In this document: positions 1 through 5,558 of the stretch, one piece after another
How positions within the stretch are numbered: the first letter of the stretch is position 1
Layout: every line of letters starts with the position of its first letter
Assembly (NCBI GenBank): GCA_045595605.1
Contig: JAZOAS010000114.1
Location: forward strand, 1-5,558
Source of the DNA: SIG480 sp045595605
GTDB taxonomy: Bacteria > Bacillota > Clostridia > Oscillospirales > JAAYXM01
Length of the DNA: 5,558 bases
Direction: 5' to 3'
Program-made: the position numbers and the translations under genes
The notes under the pieces: generated by a model
Seen by the model: the letters and a program-made list of their open reading frames with translations, nothing else
What the model was told of the DNA's origin: nothing
The model's database searches: none

Positions 1-678
1 TTCAAGGCAAAGCTTACACATCTTTGAAACTTCACCGGGAATGAGGTTTGCAGTGACAGAAATAACACCCTTTGCACCAAGAGACATAAGCGGAACAACC
101 TGGTCGTGATTGCCCGACCACATAAACATATTGTCTCCGCACTTGCTGAGAGTTTCAGCTACAAGCGAAAAGTCACCACTCGCCTCTTTAATACCGTTGA
201 TGTTCGGATGCTTTGAAAGCTCGGCATAAGTATCAGCCGTAAAGCAAACACCCGTACGCGACGGAACATTATAGAGAATAATCGGCTTATTTACACGGTC
301 AGCAACATAAGTATAATGCTTTATAAGACCACGCTGAGTAGTCTTGTTATAATACGGAGTAACCATAAGAAGACCGTCAACGCCGACGCTTTCTGCAAAT
401 TTAGAAAGCTCAAGCGCATATGCGGTATCGTTGCTTCCTGTTCCTGCAATAACAGGAACGCGACCGGCAACCTTCTTTACGCTGTATTCAATTACCTGGC
501 AGTGCTCCTCGTGTGAAAGAGTAGCAGATTCGCCGGTAGTACCGCAAACGGTAATCGCATCAATGCCGTTTTCAATCTGAAAATCGATAAGTTCACCGAA
601 CTTTTCAAAGTTTACCCCATTTTCAGTAAGCGGTGTAACAATTGCAACATTTGCACCTGTAAAAACAGGAGTTTTCAT
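1..678 (-). CDS. dapA: 4-hydroxy-tetrahydrodipicolinate synthase, 3' end cut off by the window edge
   Basis: DapA condenses pyruvate with L-aspartate 4-semialdehyde in the cytoplasm, the first committed step to diaminopimelate and lysine. The visible 226 codons translate without a stop from MKTPVFTGANVAIVTPLTEN; the family is about 290 residues, so roughly the last 65 are missing. Family landmarks are all present: the TTGES loop (T47, T48), TPYYNK with Y109/Y110, LYNVPSRTG with Y136 and R141, and GIKEASGD with the Schiff-base lysine at K164. These correspond to E. coli T44, Y107, Y133, R138 and K161. The ATG at 676-678 is chosen because AGAGAGGAAG (minus strand, 686-695) sits 7 bases upstream and the N-terminus matches the family. 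It lies 27 bases after asd on the same strand with no terminator between, so the two are probably co-transcribed. Identity is very secure. Confidence 0.97.
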   Translation of the reverse strand, partial: MKTPVFTGANVAIVTPLTENGVNFEKFGELIDFQIENGIDAITVCGTTGESATLSHEEHCQVIEYSVKKVAGRVPVIAGTGSNDTAYALELSKFAESVGVDGLLMVTPYYNKTTQRGLIKHYTYVADRVNKPIILYNVPSRTGVCFTADTYAELSKHPNINGIKEASGDFSLVAETLSKCGDNMFMWSGNHDQVVPLMSLGAKGVISVTANLIPGEVSKMCKLCLE

Positions 679-705
679 AGTAAATCTTCCTCTCTGAATT
701 TTACC

Positions 706-1788
706 TTAGTCCATATATCCTTCTGCGCAGAGAAGCTCTGCAAGAAGGACTGCGCCACCCGCAGCACCGCGAAGGGTGTTATGAGCGAGGCAGATGAACT
801 TGACATCATACTGTGAATCCTCACGAAGACGACCGACAGAAACAGCCATACCCTTTTCAAGGTCGCGTTCACTCTTTGTCTGAGGTCTGTCGTTTTCTTC
901 AAAGTAATGCATATACTGCTTCGGAGCGCTCGGGAGCTCAAGCTCCTGCGGACGGCCCTTATATTCACGGATAAGCTTTACAGCCTCTTCAAGGTTAACC
1001 TTTTTCTTGAAAGAAGCAAAAACAGCTGCCATATGTCCATCAGTAACCGGAACACGGATGCACTGTGCAGTAATAGACGGCTTCTTAGCCGGATTGATAA
1101 CGCCGTTTTTATGAGTACCCCAGATTTTAAGCGGTTCGCGTTCAGACTTTTCTTCTTCTCCGCCGATATACGGAATTACATTGTCAACCATTTCCGGCCA
1201 ACGCTCAAATGTCTTACCTGCACCGGAAATAGCCTGGTATGTGCAAGCGAGAGCTTCCTTGAGACCGTACTTTGCATTAAGAGCAGTAAGAACCGGAACA
1301 TAACCCTGGATAGAGCAGTTAGACTTTACAGCGATGAACCCGCGCTTTGTACCAAGGCGAGCACGCTGGTCCTTGATAACCTCGATATGGTCAGGGTTAA
1401 CTTCCGGAATGACCATTGGAACATCCGGAGTCCAGCGGTGAGCACTGTTGTTAGAAACAACTGGGCACTCCGCCTTTGCATAACGCTCTTCAAGAGCGCG
1501 AATTTCATCCTTCGGCATATCAACTGCACAGAAGACAAAATCTACTTCCGAAGCGATTTTATCGACATCTGCACCTGCATCATAAACCATCATACCCTTA
1601 AGGTTTTCAGGAACAGGTTGAGTCATAGCCCAACGGCTTCCGAGAGCTTCTTCGTAAGTTTTTCCTGCAGAGCGTGAGCTCGCAGCAAGAGCCTTTACAT
1701 TAAACCACGGGTGATTTGCAAGAAGGAGAGCAAAGCGCTGACCAACCATACCCGTACATCCTATAATACCTACATTGTATGTCTTCAT
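706..1788 (-). CDS. asd: Aspartate-semialdehyde dehydrogenase, archaeal/fungal-type subfamily
   Basis: Asd reduces L-aspartyl-4-phosphate with NADPH to L-aspartate 4-semialdehyde, the branch-point intermediate for lysine/diaminopimelate and for threonine and methionine. The protein is complete at 360 residues. An N-terminal Rossmann motif, GIIGCTGMVGQRF (G7, G10, G13, G16), binds NADP. The catalytic cysteine is C158 in KSNCSIQGYVPVL. The substrate-binding and acid/base residues are R245 and H252 in CIRVPVTDGHMAAV. The C-terminus has the helix LRGAAGGAVLLAELL. The style of the active-site segment and the VPVTDGH motif fit the subfamily found in archaea, fungi and some Firmicutes better than the E. 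coli type; that placement is from memory of the families. GGAGG (minus strand, 1794-1798) lies 5 bases before the ATG. The downstream neighbour dapA uses its product. No lysine riboswitch is visible in the 200 bases upstream. Confidence 0.95.
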   Translation of the reverse strand: MKTYNVGIIGCTGMVGQRFALLLANHPWFNVKALAASSRSAGKTYEEALGSRWAMTQPVPENLKGMMVYDAGADVDKIASEVDFVFCAVDMPKDEIRALEERYAKAECPVVSNNSAHRWTPDVPMVIPEVNPDHIEVIKDQRARLGTKRGFIAVKSNCSIQGYVPVLTALNAKYGLKEALACTYQAISGAGKTFERWPEMVDNVIPYIGGEEEKSEREPLKIWGTHKNGVINPAKKPSITAQCIRVPVTDGHMAAVFASFKKKVNLEEAVKLIREYKGRPQELELPSAPKQYMHYFEENDRPQTKSERDLEKGMAVSVGRLREDSQYDVKFICLAHNTLRGAAGGAVLLAELLCAEGYMD

Positions 1789-1818
1789 AAAAACCTCCGT
1801 ATTTTACTAATACATTAC

Positions 1819-1847
1819 ATACTATGCACAACTTTTAAAATTTGCAA
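1819..1847 (-). promoter_or_regulatory. Candidate asd-dapA promoter (proximal)
   Basis: On the minus strand, TTGCAA (1842-1847) and TAGTAT (1819-1824) are 17 bases apart. Each matches 4 of 6 bases of the sigma-A consensus. Transcription would start near 1811 and leave a short leader of about 23 bases before asd. This is a prediction from sequence only; AT-rich intergenic DNA gives such matches by chance. Confidence 0.5.
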
Positions 1848-1864
1848 TACACAAGAATTTCATA

Positions 1865-1893
1865 TTGAAAAAAGAGGCATGCTGTAATATAAT
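1865..1893 (+). promoter_or_regulatory. queA-tgt promoter, near-consensus sigma-A type
   Basis: TTGAAA (1865-1870) and a perfect TATAAT (1888-1893) are separated by exactly 17 bases. The -35 box matches 5 of 6 consensus bases. Transcription would start near 1900, giving a leader of about 89 bases before queA. The -10 box lies inside an imperfect inverted repeat, which could make the promoter a target for a DNA-binding regulator. Confidence 0.8.
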
Positions 1894-1937
1894 TTATAGT
1901 GATAGATTATTTATAAATAATATCATATAATTACAGC
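1881..1937. repeat. Imperfect inverted repeat over the queA -10 box and start point
   Basis: The outer arms GCTGTAAT (1881-1888) and ATTACAGC (1930-1937) are perfect reverse complements. Between them is a perfect 16-base palindrome, ATTATTTATAAATAAT (1906-1921). The shorter segments GTGAT (1899-1903) and ATCAT (1922-1926) also pair, with one G-T wobble and a two-base bulge. The two dyads are not exactly concentric, because the left arm has more intervening sequence. The region could be an operator for a dimeric regulator or an AT-rich structural element; no known binding-site consensus is recognised. Chance is a real alternative given the AT content. Confidence 0.5.
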
Positions 1938-1946
1938 TAATGTCAA
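1919..1946 (-). promoter_or_regulatory. Weaker candidate asd-dapA promoter (distal)
   Basis: On the minus strand a perfect -35 box TTGACA (1941-1946) is followed after 16 bases by GATATT (1919-1924), which matches 4 of 6 bases of the -10 consensus. The predicted start near 1912 would give asd a leader of roughly 120 bases. It would also place this promoter face to face with the queA promoter, with overlapping start regions. The short spacer and imperfect -10 make this less certain than the proximal candidate. Confidence 0.3.
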
Positions 1947-1988
1947 CAATTACGACAATAAAAAACATAGAAAGAAAAGGTTTTTTCA

Positions 1989-3011
1989 ATGAAAAAGTCA
2001 GATTTTTATTTTGACCTCCCGGAAGAGCTTATCGCCCAGACTCCGATAGCCGAGCGCGATGCCTCAAGACTTCTTGTTCTCGATAAAAAAACAGGCAATG
2101 TCACACACCGTCACTTTTCGGATATAGTCGAATATTTACAAAACGGCGACTGTCTTGTCTTAAACGATTCAAGAGTTATACCGGCGCGTCTCTTTGGTCA
2201 GCGAAAGACAGGCGGTGTTGTCGAAGTTCTTCTCCTGCGCGACCTCGGTGAAAACAAGTGGGAAGCTCTCACCCGCCCCGGACGAAAGACTCATATCGGC
2301 GAAGAAGTTTTCTTTGGAGACGGCATTTTAAAAGCAACTGTCCGTGATGAGCTTGAAGACGGAAAAAGAGTTGTGGAATTCTCATACGACGGAATTTTTC
2401 TTGAAATTCTCGAAAAACTCGGAGAAATGCCACTTCCGCCATACATACATGAACGACTTGAAAACCCCGAGCGCTATCAGACGGTTTACTCAAAAAACTT
2501 AGGCTCTGCCGCCGCACCCACCGCAGGACTGCATTTTACAAACGAGCTTCTTGAGAAGCTTGAGGAAAAGGGCGTAAAAATCGCCTTCGTTACACTCCAT
2601 GTCGGTCTCGGCACTTTCCGCCCCGTCAAGGCAGAATCAATAGAAGACCATATCATGCACTCGGAATACTTTGAAGTTCCGGAGGAATCACAAAAGATTA
2701 TCGAAGAAACAAAAGCAAACGGCGGAAGAATTATTGCCGTCGGCACAACCTCATGCAGAACGCTTGAATCTGCTTTTTCAGATGACGGCACAATTTCAAA
2801 GTCATTTGGCAACACGAGCATTTTCATCTACCCCGGATATAAATTCAAGGCTGTTGATGCCCTTATCACAAATTTCCACCTTCCCGAGAGCACGCTTATC
2901 ATGCTCGTTTCAGCTCTTGCAGGTCGCGAGAACATTCTCAACGCCTACAACACCGCCATCGAAGAGAGATACCGTTTCTTCAGTTTTGGCGATGCCATGT
3001 TCATAAAATAA
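1989..3011 (+). CDS. queA: S-adenosylmethionine:tRNA ribosyltransferase-isomerase
   Basis: QueA transfers and isomerises the ribosyl group of S-adenosylmethionine onto preQ1-modified tRNA, making epoxyqueuosine at wobble position 34 of Asp, Asn, His and Tyr tRNAs. The protein is complete at 340 residues, the usual length. Conserved blocks appear in family order: NDSRVIPARLFG (59-70), GEMPLPPYI (145-153), GSAAAPTAGLHFT (172-184), HVGLGTFRPV (204-213), GTTSCRTLES (252-261), NFHLPESTLIMLVSALAG (295-312) and the C-terminal YRFFSFGDAMFI (328-339). The ATG at 1989 opens with KKSDFYFDLPEELIAQTPI, which matches family N-termini, and AAAGG (1976-1980) lies 8 bases upstream. tgt follows after 13 bases, so the two genes for consecutive steps form an operon driven by the promoter at 1865-1893. 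Confidence 0.98.
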   Translation: MKKSDFYFDLPEELIAQTPIAERDASRLLVLDKKTGNVTHRHFSDIVEYLQNGDCLVLNDSRVIPARLFGQRKTGGVVEVLLLRDLGENKWEALTRPGRKTHIGEEVFFGDGILKATVRDELEDGKRVVEFSYDGIFLEILEKLGEMPLPPYIHERLENPERYQTVYSKNLGSAAAPTAGLHFTNELLEKLEEKGVKIAFVTLHVGLGTFRPVKAESIEDHIMHSEYFEVPEESQKIIEETKANGGRIIAVGTTSCRTLESAFSDDGTISKSFGNTSIFIYPGYKFKAVDALITNFHLPESTLIMLVSALAGRENILNAYNTAIEERYRFFSFGDAMFIK

Positions 3012-3024
3012 AGCGAGGTTTCTT

Positions 3025-4155
3025 ATGTTCAAACTTATAAAAACAGAAAAAAAAGCAAGGCGCGGTGAATTCAAAACTGCTCACGGAACGGTTCAGACGC
3101 CAGTCTTTATGAATGTTGCGACTGTCGGCGCAATCAAAGGCGCGCTAGCAGCAGACGACCTTAAAACCAACGGATGTCAGGTCGCCCTTTCAAATACCTA
3201 CCACCTTCACCTTCGCCCCGGTGAGGATGTCGTTAAAAACATGGGTGGACTTCACAAGTTCATGAATTGGGACGGTCCGATTCTTACAGACAGTGGAGGC
3301 TTTCAGGTTTTCTCACTTTCTACTCTCCGTAAAATAGAGGAAGAAGGCGTTACCTTCGCATCGCACATCGACGGTCACAGAATTTTCATGTCACCTGAGA
3401 AATCAATGCAGATTCAGTCAGCACTCGGATCCGACATCGCAATGGCTTTTGACGAATGCGTCGAGAACCCCTCCCCTTACGACTATGTTAAGGCCTCCTG
3501 CGACAGGACAACCCGCTGGCTTGCGCGTTGCAAGGACGAAATCACAAAGCTCAACAAACAGGACGACTGCACAAACCCGGGGCAAATGCTTTTCGGCATA
3601 AATCAGGGCGGCACATACGAGGACCTTCGTATAAAGCACATGATTGAAATCGCAGAGCTCGATCTCCCCGGATATGCGATAGGCGGTCTCGCCGTCGGTG
3701 AATCTCACGAGGACATGTACCGCATTATTGATGCAGTTGAGCCGTTTATGCCGAAGGATAAGCCGAGATATCTCATGGGTGTCGGAACTCCTACAAATAT
3801 CATCGAAGGTGTTGCACGCGGTATTGACTTTTTTGACTGCGTTCTCCCTGCACGAAACGCGCGTCACGGCCATCTTTACACCGAAAACGGTTGCATAAAC
3901 TTAAACAACGAAAAGTACAAGGAAGACCCACTCCCAATTGACCCCGAATGCGACTGCTATGTATGCAGAAATTATTCAAGAGCGTATCTCCGCCATCTCT
4001 TCCGCGCAAAAGAAATGCTTGCAATGCGCTTTGCAGTCATCCACAATCTACACTTCTACAACAAGATGATGGAAAGAATCAGAGAAGCTCTTGACAACGG
4101 CACTTTTGAAGAGTTCAGAGCCGCCTATTCAGGAAAATTTGACAAGCGTCTGTAA
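3025..4155 (+). CDS. tgt: Queuine/preQ1 tRNA-guanine transglycosylase, bacterial type
   Basis: Tgt swaps guanine 34 of GUN-anticodon tRNAs for preQ1, the step before QueA. The protein is complete at 376 residues. It is a TIM-barrel enzyme with all key residues: general acid/base D89 in LTDSGGFQVFSL, D143 and C145 in MAFDEC, the GGLAVGE loop (220-226), and nucleophile D271 in FFDCVLPARNARHGH. The zinc ligands are C309, C311, C314 and H340. The C145/V224 pair corresponds to Zymomonas C158/V233, which is characteristic of preQ1-specific bacterial enzymes rather than eukaryotic queuine enzymes. Minor oddities are GINQGG where GIVQGG is usual, and a linker a few residues longer than usual around 170-185. 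GAGG (3015-3018) lies 6 bases before the ATG. yajC, which often follows tgt in bacteria, is not here; the next gene is unrelated. No hairpin-plus-T-run terminator is visible after the stop. Confidence 0.98.
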   Translation: MFKLIKTEKKARRGEFKTAHGTVQTPVFMNVATVGAIKGALAADDLKTNGCQVALSNTYHLHLRPGEDVVKNMGGLHKFMNWDGPILTDSGGFQVFSLSTLRKIEEEGVTFASHIDGHRIFMSPEKSMQIQSALGSDIAMAFDECVENPSPYDYVKASCDRTTRWLARCKDEITKLNKQDDCTNPGQMLFGINQGGTYEDLRIKHMIEIAELDLPGYAIGGLAVGESHEDMYRIIDAVEPFMPKDKPRYLMGVGTPTNIIEGVARGIDFFDCVLPARNARHGHLYTENGCINLNNEKYKEDPLPIDPECDCYVCRNYSRAYLRHLFRAKEMLAMRFAVIHNLHFYNKMMERIREALDNGTFEEFRAAYSGKFDKRL

Positions 4156-4166
4156 TTTCTTCGTTG

Positions 4167-4195
4167 TTGAAATCAGCAGAAAAAGAATGTATAAT
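4167..4195 (+). promoter_or_regulatory. Promoter of the SpoIID-domain gene, near-consensus sigma-A type
   Basis: TTGAAA (4167-4172) and TATAAT (4190-4195) are separated by exactly 17 bases, the same boxes and spacing as the queA promoter. The start would be near 4202, about 28 bases before the TTG start codon. It begins only 12 bases after the tgt stop, so the gene downstream is probably its own transcription unit, possibly with read-through from queA-tgt. No sigma-E-like promoter was noticed in this gap. Confidence 0.8.
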
Positions 4196-4214
4196 ATTTT
4201 TACAAGCTTTACTG

Positions 4215-4220
4215 AAAGGA
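4215..4220 (+). promoter_or_regulatory. Ribosome binding site fixing a TTG start
   Basis: AAAGGA lies 9 bases upstream of TTG at 4230-4232. The first in-frame ATG, at codon 39, has lost the signal peptide and no comparable site was noticed before it. This site therefore decides the start in favour of TTG. Confidence 0.75.
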
Positions 4221-4229
4221 TATAGTAAA

Positions 4230-5558
4230 TTGAAAAAGTTTATAACTACAATTTTAATACTAATTTCGCTTTCGATTTGTGCTTTTGCTTTACCGGAAGC
4301 AAACCCAACAGTAAGAGTCGGTCTTTATTACGGTAACAATGCAATGATTTCCGCAAACCTTCAGAACATCGAAGGCATCGGTTACCGTTTCGGTTACTTC
4401 GATGCTGAACACAACTTTGTTTACGAGTATTCAGACTCGAGCACGAACCGTATAAGTATGCTTAAAGATTCGAATATATACTACTATGACGGTAAGTTCT
4501 ACGAATCTTCTGCCCCGTCAGGAAGCACTCTGATTGGTGCTTACCACATTCAGCTTGATACTACATACTACACCCCCGAAGATGTTTCGAGCATGGTTAC
4601 TTCTTTAAACCTTCAGGGTATTCCGGCTTTTGCTGCGATTGAAAACGGGCTCTATACCATACGAATCGGCTCGTATTCAAACCGCACTCTTGCGCAAACC
4701 GATATTACAAAGTACCTTCACCTTGGTGCAGGTTCTGTTGTCGGTAACAGCCCGAAATGCGTTACGGTTGTAAATACTGCAAACGGTAAAATCTTATTCG
4801 AACACGACACAGAAAACTATCTTGCAGTTTACCCGTCTATCGACAAAACAATTATGCCCCTCACATGGTTCAAAGGCTATAAATACAACGGCGGTTTCCA
4901 GTATCTTCGCGATGGCGGGAATATTTCAGTCATCAACTTTGTCCCGATGCAAGAATATGTCAAAGGCGTTGTTCCGTACGAAATGTCTGCAAGCTGGCCA
5001 CTTGAAGCGCTCAAGGCTCAGGCACTTTGCGCAAGAACCTATTCCCTTTACAACTACGGTAAACACGGAAAAAACTTTGATGTATGTGCAACTACCGACT
5101 GTCAGGTGTATAGCGGTGCAAATTCGGCAGGCGTAAATTCTGACCTCGCAGTTGACGAAACTTTTGGCCAGTATATCCTCTACGACGGTAAGCCGATTAA
5201 CGCTGTATTCTCTTCGTCAAACGGCGGCGCAAGCGAAAACTCCGAGAATGTCTGGTCGGCGGCACTTCCCTATCTCCGCGGTGTTTATGACAACCACGAA
5301 GACCTTGACACCTGCACAAACGGCCGCTGGTCATACGAATACTCTTCAGACGAGCTTACATATATCTTAAATGCAAAGGGTTATCCGTGCTCCAAAATAG
5401 TGAATATGTATGTCAAAGAATTTACGGATATGGGAAATGTTAAAACACTTACCCTTGTTGACTCAAGCGGAAAGGAATTCAACTTCTCAAAAGAAAAAGC
5501 GCGAACAATCCTTTACAGCTCAACTTATAAGCAGTACACTCACAGCCAACGCTACACC
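4230..5558 (+). CDS. Secreted SpoIID/LytB-domain protein with SPOR-like segment, C-terminus beyond the window
   Basis: All 443 visible codons are open. From the TTG start the protein begins MKKFITTILILISLSICAFA, a signal peptide with a likely cleavage after A20 (A-F-A), so it is exported. Residues 27-100 are an N-terminal region of unassigned function opening TVRVGLYYG. Residues 102-163 resemble a SPOR glycan-binding domain, including IPAF and YTIRIGSYSNRTLA. Residues about 180-360 are the SpoIID domain: MQEYVKGVVPYEMSASWPLE with probable catalytic E251, then ALKAQALCARTY, CATTDCQVYSG (C286, C291), FSSSNGGASENSENVW and PYLRGVYD. SpoIID of sporulating bacteria is a lytic transglycosylase that cuts stripped glycan strands, so a peptidoglycan-cleaving or remodelling role is inferred. 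It could be the engulfment SpoIID itself or a vegetative paralogue; its sigma-A-like promoter favours the latter. The part after residue 360 continues the domain and is unfinished. Confidence 0.88.
   Translation, partial: MKKFITTILILISLSICAFALPEANPTVRVGLYYGNNAMISANLQNIEGIGYRFGYFDAEHNFVYEYSDSSTNRISMLKDSNIYYYDGKFYESSAPSGSTLIGAYHIQLDTTYYTPEDVSSMVTSLNLQGIPAFAAIENGLYTIRIGSYSNRTLAQTDITKYLHLGAGSVVGNSPKCVTVVNTANGKILFEHDTENYLAVYPSIDKTIMPLTWFKGYKYNGGFQYLRDGGNISVINFVPMQEYVKGVVPYEMSASWPLEALKAQALCARTYSLYNYGKHGKNFDVCATTDCQVYSGANSAGVNSDLAVDETFGQYILYDGKPINAVFSSSNGGASENSENVWSAALPYLRGVYDNHEDLDTCTNGRWSYEYSSDELTYILNAKGYPCSKIVNMYVKEFTDMGNVKTLTLVDSSGKEFNFSKEKARTILYSSTYKQYTHSQRYT

Noticed and set aside
316..516. 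66-codon plus-strand open frame opposite dapA
   Set aside because: Antisense to well-conserved dapA codons; no ribosome binding site or recognisable product.
679..705. Terminator or separate promoter between asd and dapA
   Set aside because: The 27-base gap holds the dapA ribosome binding site and no hairpin or promoter-like boxes.
907..1677. 256-codon open frame on the plus strand opposite asd
   Set aside because: It lies entirely antisense to a complete, motif-rich asd gene, and its product has no recognisable domain or sensible composition. It is a shadow of asd codon usage.
1789..1988. Lysine (L-box) riboswitch upstream of asd
   Set aside because: L-box leaders are about 170-180 bases with several conserved helices; the likely asd leader is too short or AT-rich and unstructured. 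The GAGGCATGC at 1874-1882 is only a superficial resemblance and lies on the opposite strand.
3418..3873. 151-codon minus-strand open frame inside tgt
   Set aside because: Antisense shadow of the conserved tgt catalytic core; cysteine- and valine-rich product with no recognisable domain.
4156..4229. Intrinsic terminator after tgt
   Set aside because: TGTTG-AAAT-CAGCA (4166-4179) could form a weak stem with a wobble, but it is followed by an A-rich rather than T-rich run and overlaps the next promoter's -35 box.
4822..5370. Two plus-strand open frames (4822-5136 and 5152-5370) in the right part
   Set aside because: Both are in other frames of the SpoIID-domain gene, whose own frame is open throughout and matches the family.

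Overview
This window looks like ordinary chromosome from a Gram-positive member of the Clostridia. The Oscillospiraceae/Ruminococcaceae-like gut lineages are the most likely source. The evidence is moderate base composition (AT-rich only between genes), AAAGGA/GGAGG-type ribosome binding sites, promoters close to the sigma-A consensus, and a SpoIID-type cell-wall protein of a style seen in that group. The family-level assignment is inference from protein style, not from a search.

Left part (1-1788, minus strand): asd (aspartate-semialdehyde dehydrogenase, 706-1788) is followed after 27 bases by dapA (dihydrodipicolinate synthase, 1-678, cut by the window edge). Asd makes L-aspartate 4-semialdehyde and DapA condenses it with pyruvate, so the pair encodes consecutive steps toward diaminopimelate and lysine. 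Asd has the sequence style of the archaeal/fungal-type subfamily.

Middle (1789-1988): a 200-base AT-rich divergent intergenic region. It holds a near-consensus rightward promoter for queA, one or two leftward promoter candidates for asd, and an imperfect inverted repeat with a perfect 16-base palindrome at its centre. The repeat overlaps the queA -10 box and predicted start point.

Right part (1989-4155, plus strand): queA and tgt lie 13 bases apart as a queuosine tRNA-modification operon. Tgt inserts preQ1 at the wobble position of GUN-anticodon tRNAs, and QueA then adds the epoxycyclopentane ring from S-adenosylmethionine.

Far right (4230-5558 and beyond): a secreted SpoIID/LytB-domain protein, cut by the window edge. 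It starts at a TTG codon and has its own near-perfect sigma-A promoter. A signal peptide is followed by a novel-looking N-terminal region, a SPOR-like segment and the SpoIID domain, which points to peptidoglycan glycan-strand cleavage. No RNA genes, CRISPR arrays, mobile elements or clear intrinsic terminators were seen. No undescribed system is evident. The points most worth a second look are the intergenic dyad with overlapping promoters and the vegetative-looking promoter on the SpoIID-family gene.
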